Of a stretch of DNA of 64,000 nt, positions 51,126 through 59,744 are shown piece by piece. Source of the stretch: an uncultured Cyclobacteriaceae bacterium. GTDB taxonomy: Bacteria > Bacteroidota > Bacteroidia > Cytophagales > Cyclobacteriaceae. A program made the translations under genes and the position numbers. The notes beneath the pieces were generated by a model. That model had not been told where the DNA came from. It saw only the letters and a list, made by a program, of their open reading frames with translations, and searched no databases. The first letter of the stretch is position 1; each line of letters begins with the position of its first letter. Location: positions 582,001-646,000 of the forward strand of contig CALSPM010000005.1 in assembly GCA_943788235.1 (NCBI GenBank), read 5' to 3'.

Positions 51126-53939
51126 ATGCCTAGAGACCTTAACATAAAATCAGTGCTCATTATCGGCAGTGGACCCATTGTGATTGGCCAAGCTTGCGAG
51201 TTTGATTATGCGGGATCACAAGCTGCTCGTTCCCTGAAAGAAGAAGGTATTGAGGTAACCCTTATCAACTCCAATCCAGCGACCATCATGACAGATCCCG
51301 TCATGGCTGATTATGTTTTTTTAAAGCCCCTGACCAAGAATTCGATACGCGAGATATTAGAAGAGCGTCAAATAGATGCTGTCCTCCCTACGATGGGAGG
51401 GCAAACCGCTTTGAACTTGGCCATTGAATGTGAAGAAGCAGGTATTTGGGAAAAGTACAATACCAAAATGATTGGTGTGGATATCAAAGCGATAGAAACC
51501 ACGGAAGATCGTGAAAAATTTAGGATTAGAATGTTGGAACTCGAGGTTGATGTGTGTCGAGGTGAAACCGCAACTTCATTTTTGAAAGGTAAAGAAATAG
51601 CACAAGAGATTGGTTTCCCGTTGGTGATCCGACCTTCTTATACGCTTGGTGGGTTTGGTGGAGGCTTTGTGAATAAACCAGAGGATTTTGATGAGGCGCT
51701 AAATGCAGGTTTGCAAGCATCCCCCATTCATGAGGTACTAGTAGAGCAAAGTATCATGGGATGGAAAGAGTTTGAGTTGGAATTATTAAGAGACAACATA
51801 GGCAATGTGATCATCATTTGTTCTATTGAGAATTTTGATCCGATGGGTATTCATACGGGGGATTCGGTAACAGTGGCGCCCGCCATGACCTTGTCAGATA
51901 CGGTATATCAGAGAATGCGCGATTTGGCCATTAAAATGATGAACGGAATCGGTCAGTTTGCAGGAGGTTGTAATGTCCAATTTTCAGTGCATCCTGAAAC
52001 CGACCAAATTATTGGTATTGAAATCAATCCTCGAGTCTCCCGCTCTTCCGCGCTGGCTTCCAAGGCAACGGGTTACCCGATTGCTAAAATCGCGGCTAAA
52101 TTGGCCATTGGTTATAATTTAGATGAACTGCAGAATCAAATCACTAAAACAACTTCTGCCTTTTTTGAGCCGGCCATTGATTATGTGATTGTGAAAATTC
52201 CAAGATGGAACTTTGATAAGTTTAAAGGGTCTGATCGTCGTTTAGGTCTTCAGATGAAAGCGGTGGGAGAAGCCATGGGTATTGGTCGTAATTTTCAAGA
52301 AGCCTTACAAAAGGCTTGCCAATCACTTGAAATCAAGAGAAACGGATTGGGGGCTGATGGAAGAGAGCTTACCGATCAATCCAAGATACTCTACAGTTTA
52401 GAAAACCCAAGTTGGGATCGACTTTTTCATATTTATGATGCCTTCAAACTGGGGATTCCTTTTAATAAAATTCATAAGTTGACGAGCATCGATCCTTGGT
52501 TTTTAAGTCAGATAGAAGAATTTATTTTGTTAGAAAATGAAATTGCAGCATTTTCTTTGGAGACTTTACCTGATGCTTTGCTCAGGAAGGCCAAAGAGAA
52601 AGGCTATGCGGACAGGCAAATTGCCCATGTCCTCCATTGTCTAGAGAGTGCAGTTTTCGATAAAAGAGAAGCAGCAGGGATCAAAAGAATTTTCAAGATT
52701 GTGGATACTTGTGCCGCAGAATTTGAAGCCAAAACGCCCTATTATTATTCGACTTTCGATCAGGAGAATGAGTCCATCTCATCGGATCGTAAAAAAGTAG
52801 TAGTCTTGGGTTCAGGACCCAATCGCATTGGACAGGGAATAGAATTTGATTATTCATGTGTTCATGGTGTTTTGGCAGCCAAAGAATGTGGCTATGAAAC
52901 CATCATGATTAATTGTAATCCTGAGACGGTATCTACGGATTTTGATGTAGCGGACAAGCTGTATTTCGAACCCGTATTTTGGGAGCATATTTATGAAATC
53001 ATTAAATTAGAAAATCCGGTGGGTGTTATCGTACAGCTCGGCGGTCAAACGGCACTTAAACTTGCGGAAAAGTTGGAGCGCTATGGCATCAAAATTTTGG
53101 GCACGAGTTTCGATGCGTTGGATCTTGCAGAAGATCGGGGAAGATTTTCGGATCTTCTGAAAGCGCAAGAAATACCTTATCCCGAGTATGGTACTATTAC
53201 GGATGCAGCTTCAGCGATTGAGCTTTCCAAGGAAATTGGTTTTCCGCTCTTAGTTAGACCTTCTTATGTTTTAGGAGGGCAAAGCATGAAAATAGTCATC
53301 AATGAAGATGAATTAGAGCATCATGTAGTGAACTTACTGAGTCAGAAGCTTGATGGAAAAATACTGCTTGATCATTTTTTAGAAGGAGCTATAGAAGCAG
53401 AGGCAGATGCTATTTGCGATGGAGTAAATGTTCATATCATTGGAATTATGCAGCATATTGAGCCGGCAGGGATCCACTCTGGAGATTCTTATGCTGTTTT
53501 ACCCCCTTATAATTTGGGAGATTTTATCATTCGACAAATCGAAGAGTACACAGCTAAAATTGCTGTGGCCTTAAAAACGATTGGTCTCATTAATATTCAA
53601 TTTGCCATAAAAAACGAAAAGGTTTATATTATCGAAGCCAACCCTAGAGCCTCTAGAACGGTGCCTTTTATCTGTAAGGCCTATCAAGAACCCTATGTTA
53701 ATTTTGCAACCAAGGTAATGTTGGGGGAGAAAAAAGTAACAGATTTTGATTTTAAACCAGTCAAAGTAGGCTATGCAATCAAAGAGCCTGTTTTCTCCTT
53801 TCATAAATTCCCTAATGTCAATAAAGAGCTTGGGCCTGAAATGAAATCAACCGGTGAGTCGATCTATTTTATTGATGATTTGATGGATGATTATTTTCTG
53901 AAAATTTATAATGAGCGTAATTTTTACTTGAGTAGATAA
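51126..53939 (+). CDS. carB: Carbamoyl phosphate synthase large subunit, without the C-terminal regulatory domain
   Basis: 937 residues from ATG 51126 (MPRDLNIKSVLIIGSGPIV). Two homologous ATP-grasp halves: LVIRPSYTLGGFGGGFVNKP in the first and LLVRPSYVLGGQSMKIV in the second. Makes carbamoyl phosphate for arginine and pyrimidines. The E. coli protein has 1073 residues; the sequence here stops soon after GPEMKSTGES, so the MGS-like allosteric domain (UMP/ornithine) is absent. This shortened form is regular in Bacteroidota. carA is not in the window. Confidence 0.96.
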   Translation: MPRDLNIKSVLIIGSGPIVIGQACEFDYAGSQAARSLKEEGIEVTLINSNPATIMTDPVMADYVFLKPLTKNSIREILEERQIDAVLPTMGGQTALNLAIECEEAGIWEKYNTKMIGVDIKAIETTEDREKFRIRMLELEVDVCRGETATSFLKGKEIAQEIGFPLVIRPSYTLGGFGGGFVNKPEDFDEALNAGLQASPIHEVLVEQSIMGWKEFELELLRDNIGNVIIICSIENFDPMGIHTGDSVTVAPAMTLSDTVYQRMRDLAIKMMNGIGQFAGGCNVQFSVHPETDQIIGIEINPRVSRSSALASKATGYPIAKIAAKLAIGYNLDELQNQITKTTSAFFEPAIDYVIVKIPRWNFDKFKGSDRRLGLQMKAVGEAMGIGRNFQEALQKACQSLEIKRNGLGADGRELTDQSKILYSLENPSWDRLFHIYDAFKLGIPFNKIHKLTSIDPWFLSQIEEFILLENEIAAFSLETLPDALLRKAKEKGYADRQIAHVLHCLESAVFDKREAAGIKRIFKIVDTCAAEFEAKTPYYYSTFDQENESISSDRKKVVVLGSGPNRIGQGIEFDYSCVHGVLAAKECGYETIMINCNPETVSTDFDVADKLYFEPVFWEHIYEIIKLENPVGVIVQLGGQTALKLAEKLERYGIKILGTSFDALDLAEDRGRFSDLLKAQEIPYPEYGTITDAASAIELSKEIGFPLLVRPSYVLGGQSMKIVINEDELEHHVVNLLSQKLDGKILLDHFLEGAIEAEADAICDGVNVHIIGIMQHIEPAGIHSGDSYAVLPPYNLGDFIIRQIEEYTAKIAVALKTIGLINIQFAIKNEKVYIIEANPRASRTVPFICKAYQEPYVNFATKVMLGEKKVTDFDFKPVKVGYAIKEPVFSFHKFPNVNKELGPEMKSTGESIYFIDDLMDDYFLKIYNERNFYLSR

Positions 53940-53949
53940 TTTTTGTCAA

Positions 53950-54180
53950 ATGATAAAGTTCCTGCTCACATTAAGTTTCATTTTCTATCTCATTTATAAG
54001 GTAGGTGGCTTTCTATTTAGAATATTATTTATTGGAGCTTCGCAGTCTAAAAGAGCATCAAATACGGGGAGTGGGCGCAAGTATTCTGCACCAGACAGTA
54101 ATGTTGATATTGAACATATATCAAAGAAACCGGAAGGTTTTAAGGGAGGCGATTACATTGATTACGAAGAAGTTAAGTAA
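53950..54180 (+). CDS. DUF4834 family small membrane protein
   Basis: 76 residues with one N-terminal helix (FLLTLSFIFYLIYKVGGFLF) and a hydrophilic tail ending GDYIDYEEVK, the DUF4834 pattern. Unknown role. It starts 10 bp after carB and precedes accD. Confidence 0.68.
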   Translation: MIKFLLTLSFIFYLIYKVGGFLFRILFIGASQSKRASNTGSGRKYSAPDSNVDIEHISKKPEGFKGGDYIDYEEVK

Positions 54181-54231
54181 GAGAATTTGTCGAAATAAAA
54201 ATCTGTTCAAATGTTAACATATATTTTAATA

Positions 54232-54239
54232 TAAATTTG
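54232..54239 (+). promoter_or_regulatory. -7 element for accD
   Basis: TAAATTTG, exact TAnnTTTG, 19 bp before the accD ATG. No TTTG at the expected distance upstream. Confidence 0.35.
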
Positions 54240-54258
54240 TTGTTCATTTCAATTTATT

Positions 54259-55107
54259 ATGGCTTGGTTTAATAGAAAAGATAAGGGTATACAGACCTCT
54301 ACAAAGGATAAAAAAGAAGCACCTGATGGTCTTTGGTACAAGACTCCCAATGGACACATTATTCACATGCGTGAACTTAAAAAAAATTCCTATGTCTGTC
54401 CAGAGGATGATTATCATGTAAAAATCGGGTCGAAGGAATATTTTGAAATATTATTTGACAATAATAAATTTGAAGAAATGGACACGCTAATGTCTTCGGC
54501 GGATCCTTTGAAATTCAGAGACACAAAAAAATATTCAGATCGTATTGCGGATAGCCAAAAGAAAACAGGATTAAAAGACGCTGTTAGAACAGCGCATGGT
54601 ATGAGTAAAGGGAAGCCGTTGGTCATTGCCTGTATGGATTTCAGCTTCATAGGAGGTTCGATGGGGGCGGTAGTAGGGGAGAAGATTTCTCGAGCGATAG
54701 ATTATTCTTATCAAAATAATATCCCCATTCTAATAATATCTAAATCCGGTGGGGCAAGGATGATGGAGGCAGGAATATCTTTGATGCAATTGGCGAAAAT
54801 TTCTGGTAAGCTAACTTTACTCGAGCAGAAAAAAATACCTTATATTTCACTGTTAACAGACCCAACTACAGGTGGTGTGACGGCTTCATTTGCTATGTTA
54901 GGTGATTTTAACATCGCTGAGCCTGGAGCACTTATCGGATTTGCGGGTCCCAGAATTATAAGAGAAACTATTGGTAAAGACCTTCCTAAGGGATTTCAGC
55001 GCTCAGAATTTGTGTTAGATCATGGATTTTTAGATTTTATTGTGGATCGGAGACAGCTCAAAAACAAGATATCAACGCTTTTAACATTGATTTTTAACGC
55101 AGCATAA
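54259..55107 (+). CDS. accD: Acetyl-CoA carboxylase carboxyltransferase subunit beta, zinc ribbon degenerate
   Basis: 282 residues. The carboxyltransferase core is intact: [71 protein letters not shown]. In place of the N-terminal zinc ribbon CxxC...CxxC, the aligned residues are Thr29, Gly32, Cys47 and Asp50 in [15 protein letters not shown] and [11 protein letters not shown]. So three of four zinc ligands are gone. accA is not adjacent. Confidence 0.93.
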   Translation: MAWFNRKDKGIQTSTKDKKEAPDGLWYKTPNGHIIHMRELKKNSYVCPEDDYHVKIGSKEYFEILFDNNKFEEMDTLMSSADPLKFRDTKKYSDRIADSQKKTGLKDAVRTAHGMSKGKPLVIACMDFSFIGGSMGAVVGEKISRAIDYSYQNNIPILIISKSGGARMMEAGISLMQLAKISGKLTLLEQKKIPYISLLTDPTTGGVTASFAMLGDFNIAEPGALIGFAGPRIIRETIGKDLPKGFQRSEFVLDHGFLDFIVDRRQLKNKISTLLTLIFNAA

Positions 55108-55165
55108 AAAAATGTACGCGTGCAATTTTTAAGGTTAAATGCGCTTATCGTTTACGGATATCTTT

Positions 55166-55173
55166 TATATTTG
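55166..55173 (+). promoter_or_regulatory. -7 element for nqrF
   Basis: TATATTTG, exact TAnnTTTG, 31 bp before ATG 55204. It lies downstream of GTG 55120, so it supports 55204 as the nqrF start. Confidence 0.45.
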
Positions 55174-55203
55174 TGTTTCAAAACGCAAATCCATGTTTTA
55201 CCA

Positions 55204-56502
55204 ATGACATCTATAGTTTTAACTTCAATTTTTGCCTTTACGGCAGTGATATTACTGCTTGTTTTTGTGCTACTTTTCGCACAATATAAACTGGTTCAAT
55301 CGGGTCCAGTGAATTTGATCATAAATGGAGATACAGAGCATCCGGTGGTAACTTCAGCTGGAACTTCATTATTGAGTTCATTGAGCTCTCAAAAAATATT
55401 TTTACCTTCTGCCTGTGGCGGTGGGGGTACTTGTGCGATGTGTAAATGTCAAATTATTGATGGAGGTGGAGATATTTTACCCACAGAGGTCGGTCATTTA
55501 TCGCGGACGGAGCAAAAAGAAAATGTACGATTGGCCTGTCAAGTAAAAGTAAAGGGAGATATGAATATCAAAATCCCTGATGAGATATTTGGGATTAAGA
55601 AGTGGGAGGCAACCGTGGTTAGAAATCATAATGTTGCTTCGTTTATCAAAGAGTTTGTGGTGCAATTACCTGAAGATATGGATTATCGGCCTGGAGGATA
55701 CATTCAGATAGAAATTCCTGAATGTGAGATAGATTTTAAAGATCTCAATATTGATGCGCATCCAGAAGAGCACGATCAGGTTGATAAGTTTCAGTTAGAA
55801 TGGGAAAAGTTTGGATTATGGGATCTGAAAATGAAAAACGAAGAAGTGATAACAAGAGCCTATTCAATGGCGTCTTATCCCGCTGAAGGGCGAGAAATCA
55901 TGCTCAATGTACGTATTGCCACCCCGCCATTCGATCGGGCAAAAAATGGATGGATGTCCGTTAATCCAGGTATTGCGTCCTCTTACATATTTTCAAAAAA
56001 AGCGGGTGATAAAGTAACCATTTCAGGCCCTTATGGAGAGTTTTTTATTAATGAAACAGAGGCCGAAATGCTGTATGTTGGGGGCGGTGCCGGGATGGCG
56101 CCTATGAGATCCCATCTCTATCACTTGTTCAAAACATTAAAGACGGGTAGAAAAGTAACGTTTTGGTACGGAGGAAGGTCAAAACGTGAATTGTTTTATT
56201 TAGATCATTTTTATCGTTTGGAAGAACAGTTTGACAACTTTAAATTTTTCATTGTTTTATCAGAGCCACAAGAGGAAGATAATTGGAATATTAAAAAAGA
56301 TGTTGAGGATGACAAGGGAGATGGATTTTTAGGATTTGTGCACAAAGCGGTGATTGACCAATATTTATCCAAACATGAAGCTCCTGAAGATATCGAGTTG
56401 TATTTCTGTGGTCCTCCCTTGATGAATGTAGCTGTTCAGAAAATGGGTGAAGATTTCGGTATACCGGATGAGAATATCCGATTTGACGATTTTGGAGGTT
56501 AA
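55204..56502 (+). CDS. nqrF: Na+-translocating NADH:quinone reductase subunit F
   Basis: NADH-oxidising subunit of the sodium pump. About 432 residues from ATG 55204: N-terminal membrane anchor (FTAVILLLVFVLLFAQY), 2Fe-2S ferredoxin domain ACGGGGTCAMCKCQI with LACQ completing the four Cys, FAD domain with RAYSMASYPAE, and NADH domain GGGAGMAPMRSHL and CGPPLMN, ending FDDFGG. nqrA-E are not in this window next to it. A terminator follows at 56530. Confidence 0.93.
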   Translation: MTSIVLTSIFAFTAVILLLVFVLLFAQYKLVQSGPVNLIINGDTEHPVVTSAGTSLLSSLSSQKIFLPSACGGGGTCAMCKCQIIDGGGDILPTEVGHLSRTEQKENVRLACQVKVKGDMNIKIPDEIFGIKKWEATVVRNHNVASFIKEFVVQLPEDMDYRPGGYIQIEIPECEIDFKDLNIDAHPEEHDQVDKFQLEWEKFGLWDLKMKNEEVITRAYSMASYPAEGREIMLNVRIATPPFDRAKNGWMSVNPGIASSYIFSKKAGDKVTISGPYGEFFINETEAEMLYVGGGAGMAPMRSHLYHLFKTLKTGRKVTFWYGGRSKRELFYLDHFYRLEEQFDNFKFFIVLSEPQEEDNWNIKKDVEDDKGDGFLGFVHKAVIDQYLSKHEAPEDIELYFCGPPLMNVAVQKMGEDFGIPDENIRFDDFGG

Positions 56503-56529
56503 TCATTGAATAATTTGAAAAATTTGGAG

Positions 56530-56557
56530 AAGGGGGAAAAAAAATTTCCCTTTTTTT
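56530..56557 (+). terminator. Intrinsic terminator after nqrF
   Basis: GGGAAA (56534-56539), A5 loop, TTTCCC (56545-56550), stem extended by A/G with T, then T7. 28 bp after the nqrF stop. Confidence 0.75.
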
Positions 56558-56573
56558 GTTTTAAATATTCTTT

Positions 56574-57719
56574 ATGGATTTAAAACTCTTTTTTGATCCT
56601 GTAGACGAATCGATCATAGATTCAGCACTCAGTCCTAGTGCATTTCAAAACATTGCGTATCTCTATATAGATAAAAAAATAAACTTGAAGGGAATGCGCG
56701 TGGCCCTAATAGGATTAAATGAGGGCAGAGGACATTTGATAGATAAAGATCTCTCGGAGGTCCCTAATCGCATAAGAAAGTCCCTTTACCCACTTACTAT
56801 TGGATTGAATCATCATGGTATAGTAGATTTGGGAGATCTGAGAAAGGGCCCTTCTTTTGAAGAAACTAATTTAAGACTCAAGGAGGTATGTGAATATTTA
56901 ATAAGTCAAAAATTATTACCTATTATTTTGGGTGGGCTTCAGAATATGACTTTGGGCCAATATTTAGGTTATGAGTCCATGGGGAAATTACTTACACTCC
57001 TAAGTATAGATGCGAAATTAGATTTAGAGGAATCTGAAAACCCAACGGATTCCTATCTAGGAACCATATTTAAACATAACCCTAATTATTTATTTAGTTA
57101 CATTCATTTGGGTTACCAATCATATCTTTTAAAGGAAAGCAAGTTAAATATGCTTGAAAACTTAGGTTTTGACGCCTATCGATTGGGTGAATTTAAGGGT
57201 AATATAAAAGAGACCGAACCCATCATTCGGGACGCAGACCTTATTTCTTTTGACGTATCAGCGCTTCAGAGTATTTATTGTCCAGATACCCTAAATCCTA
57301 ATGTTTTCGGTTTTTCAGGAGAAGAGGCATGCCAATTGTGTTGGTATGCTGGTTTAAATAATAAATTGAGTTCTATTGGCTTTTATAATATGACAGCAGA
57401 GTTGACAGAGGATAATAAAACGGCTCAGGTAGTAGCTACGATGATTTGGTATTTTATTGATGGCGTTTTTAATAGGAAGGGCAATCAATATTTTACATCG
57501 AGCGATTACCTTACTTACGAAGTAACGCTGAATGAAGAGGTTGGTGATATTAGATTCTTCAAGAGTAAATTGTCAGAAAAATGGTGGATGGAAATTACTG
57601 AAATCAATCATAAAAGCGTTTTTCTAAGAAATAAAATGATTCCTTGCAGTTATAATGATTATAAAACGGCCCTCAATGGGGAGCTTCCCGAACGCTGGAT
57701 AAAAGCCCAGTCAAAATAG
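56574..57719 (+). CDS. Ureohydrolase (arginase/formimidoylglutamase)-fold protein with lost metal ligands
   Basis: 381 residues, aligned to the arginase fold by LPIILGGLQNMTLGQY (family GGDHS), LLSIDAKLDLEESE (DAHxD), LISFDVSALQSIYCPD (FDVDALDP) and AELTEDNKTAQVVATMIWYF. The changes remove ligands: GGDH becomes GGLQ, His of DAHxD becomes Lys, and the second Asp of DVD becomes Ser. The Mn2 cluster is unlikely to form. The divergent form looks conserved in Bacteroidota, so a non-enzymatic role is plausible. Hut genes are not present. Starts at ATG 56574. Confidence 0.78.
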   Translation: MDLKLFFDPVDESIIDSALSPSAFQNIAYLYIDKKINLKGMRVALIGLNEGRGHLIDKDLSEVPNRIRKSLYPLTIGLNHHGIVDLGDLRKGPSFEETNLRLKEVCEYLISQKLLPIILGGLQNMTLGQYLGYESMGKLLTLLSIDAKLDLEESENPTDSYLGTIFKHNPNYLFSYIHLGYQSYLLKESKLNMLENLGFDAYRLGEFKGNIKETEPIIRDADLISFDVSALQSIYCPDTLNPNVFGFSGEEACQLCWYAGLNNKLSSIGFYNMTAELTEDNKTAQVVATMIWYFIDGVFNRKGNQYFTSSDYLTYEVTLNEEVGDIRFFKSKLSEKWWMEITEINHKSVFLRNKMIPCSYNDYKTALNGELPERWIKAQSK

Positions 57720-57790
57720 CGGATACACTTTATTGCATTTTCTTAAGGCCTATAAATGGAAGTTTCTATAAATGAACTACTTGAGCAATA

Positions 57791-57982
57791 TTAAGTGAGT
57801 TGTAAAGAATTTTTTCTAGTAGAGGGCATTTTTTTCTTTAACTCATCGATGATTGTGATGGCTAGATCGGGTTCTATATCTTTAATTAATTCACGATAGA
57901 CAAATGGAAAAGATTGTTCCTCGTTATAAATTTTTTTCGCAATTCTAAGATATTGGTGATTCATTATATTAAAGTTTTTCAT
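57791..57982 (-). CDS. Small hypothetical protein
   Basis: 63 residues from ATG 57982 (MKNFNIMNHQYLRIAKKIYN); an upstream GTG at 58063 overlaps a DnaA box and is less likely. Charged and helical, ending MPSTRKNSLQLT. No family recognised and no partner. Doubtful. Confidence 0.35.
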   Translation of the reverse strand: MKNFNIMNHQYLRIAKKIYNEEQSFPFVYRELIKDIEPDLAITIIDELKKKMPSTRKNSLQLT

Positions 57983-58055
57983 AAGATCATCTCTAATTCT
58001 TACTTCTAGTAATATAACCTGAGTTGAGAAAAAAAAATTCAAAAAGTTAAGTAAG

Positions 58056-58090
58056 TTATCCACATTAAGGCTCTAATCTCATGTGGATAA
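58056..58090. promoter_or_regulatory. Inverted pair of perfect DnaA boxes
   Basis: TTATCCACAT (58056-58065), a 15 bp spacer, ATGTGGATAA (58081-58090). Both 9-mers match the DnaA consensus and form a 10 bp inverted repeat. To the right, about 58090-58265 is a strongly AT-rich non-coding stretch. Confidence 0.5.
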
Positions 58091-58286
58091 ATAATTAAAT
58101 TACAAGGAACCAATGAGTTAGAAATAAGTACTTAAAGTGAGATAGAATAGATTTATTTTAATGGATTAAGTACTGATGTTCGTTATTTAATTAAATATTG
58201 ATTTTTGAGCTAGTTTTTTAATTTTCTATTCAAATTAAATTTTTTTCTGAAATTACTCCATTTTGGTTCTTTGATTTAAAAGATTA

Positions 58287-59108
58287 CTACCTCTGGTAAG
58301 TGCCATCGGGAAGTGATTGCGGAAAACTATATTCAGGATTTGATAACAATGAATAAATGGCCTGATCTTTGTTTTTTACGAGCTCCTTTGAATTTAAATC
58401 CCATTCTTGTGAGATCTCTTGGAGTCTATTTTCTTGTGCGCCAAGCATTGAAGTTAGGGCCCAATAAATATATTCACCGACCATACATTCGTATTCACAA
58501 GTACGATCGTCGTAAGTATACCATGCTTCGATGGGATAGGGATGGGGAATATTAATAAAATGTCCTCCTCTGGCAAGGTCCATGGCCTCGGTCAATTGGG
58601 TAGGTGCTTCTTCACCAAAAATAGAGGGGTAGGCATGGGCATACCCCGAATGGCTAATAACATGCCAAACCTCTTCCAAGGCAGCATCAAAATGGCCTAT
58701 ATGACCGTTGGTATGCCACTCAGGGCGAGATTCGTCCGCACCTAAATCTTGTGCATTCAGATTCACTTGAGACATTTTTTTCCACATAAATAATGCCGCG
58801 TGGTTCCCAATGAGCGTTTCAATGAGCAAAGGATTGTCAACTTTTCCATCTTCATCATTGTCTAAATATTGCGCCATTATGTTTGCTGCATGCAGTAATT
58901 TGACGTCTTCAACCTCGGCATAGGCGTAGATGGGTATGCCAAAGACGTCTACTTTTCTATTGGTGGACTCAAAATTTGGATCGGAATGGGCAACAATCTT
59001 GAAGTAAGGATCATTGCCCGAAGCAATGGGGGACTGCGCGAGATTCCAGTTTTTTTGGCAAGAATGAAATGAAATTAAGGGCATCAATACCCACAGTCGA
59101 TAGTTCAT
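58287..59108 (-). CDS. Putative metal-binding lipoprotein with EF-hand-like loop
   Basis: 273 residues with a lipobox LISFHSC (Cys17). Residues 83-91 read DNDEDGKVD, an exact D-x-D-x-D-G-x-x-D calcium loop. EEVWHVISHSGYAH (His149, His153) plus Glu212 in MVGEYIYW recall a zinc-peptidase site, but it is not HExxH. Many Trp/Tyr and His suggest a folded extracellular protein. No known family recalled; related genes may exist in marine bacteria. Isolated, convergent with nothing. Confidence 0.6.
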   Translation of the reverse strand: MNYRLWVLMPLISFHSCQKNWNLAQSPIASGNDPYFKIVAHSDPNFESTNRKVDVFGIPIYAYAEVEDVKLLHAANIMAQYLDNDEDGKVDNPLLIETLIGNHAALFMWKKMSQVNLNAQDLGADESRPEWHTNGHIGHFDAALEEVWHVISHSGYAHAYPSIFGEEAPTQLTEAMDLARGGHFINIPHPYPIEAWYTYDDRTCEYECMVGEYIYWALTSMLGAQENRLQEISQEWDLNSKELVKNKDQAIYSLLSNPEYSFPQSLPDGTYQR

Positions 59109-59466
59109 GTGTTTTTGAATTTACTAGGCCATCTATATTTATTGCCAGCCACTTATAAAAATAGTTCTTTCTTTACAACTTAACCTAATAAATGCTTGAT
59201 AGGTTGTTCCCTCTTTTACTCTACCAACAAGGAGAGCATCACCTCAAATAACGTTGGGGTTTGCTAGCATTAATCTGATAGTTATCCACTTCTTGTCAAG
59301 GGATTTCTCAGAAATATCAGTTTGGAACTGTTTGAATTTTTAAATTGGAGGATTATTCAAAATTAATCGTGGGAGCAGCCCCTTTTAAGGGACACAATAG
59401 ATGTATTTGATTTGCTCAATCAATATCTGATGCTGAATTGTTCTTTTGATTTTTTTAAGTAGGTCT
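59109..59466. other. Intergenic region, no gene seen
   Basis: 358 bp of non-coding DNA; stops in all frames. It contains a near-match DnaA box TTATCCACT at 59282-59290. No repeat or RNA fold noted apart from the tRNA terminator that follows. Confidence 0.55.
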
Positions 59467-59499
59467 AAAAAAAGCCAGCATCAAGATGCTGGCTTTTTT
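59467..59499 (-). terminator. Intrinsic terminator of tRNA-Arg
   Basis: GCCAGCATC (59474-59482), loop AA, GATGCTGGC (59485-59493), flanked by A7 and T6, so it can work in both directions. It ends 3 bp from the tRNA 3' end. Confidence 0.85.
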
Positions 59500-59501
59500 A
59501 G

Positions 59502-59575
59502 TGAACCCGGCAGGATTCAAACCTGCAACCTCTAGAGCCGTAATCTAGTGCACTATTCAGTTATGCTACGGGTCC
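59502..59575 (-). tRNA. tRNA-Arg (anticodon ACG)
   Basis: 74 nt. The acceptor stem GGACCCG pairs with CGGGTTC (one G-U); D arm GCATAACTGAATAGTGC; anticodon stem CTAGA/TCTAG around loop TTACGGC (anticodon ACG, read as ICG after deamination); T arm with GTTTGAATC. Discriminator A; CCA is not encoded. Confidence 0.93.
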
Positions 59576-59673
59576 TTGTTGCTGAATTGCCTATTTAAAA
59601 ACAATAAACTTCTGCGAAAATAGGTAATTTGTTAAATAAACTCACGTTAAACGCAGAGATTTAAAATTGCGCT

Positions 59674-59681
59674 TATCTTTG
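59674..59681 (+). promoter_or_regulatory. -7 element for the outer membrane protein gene
   Basis: TATCTTTG, exact TAnnTTTG, 63 bp before ATG 59745; no good -33 match. Confidence 0.4.
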
Positions 59682-59744
59682 CGCAGGTTTCAGAAGCGCT
59701 TTTAAAAGGCTTAAATTGCGTGAACAAATAAATTTAATATTGAA

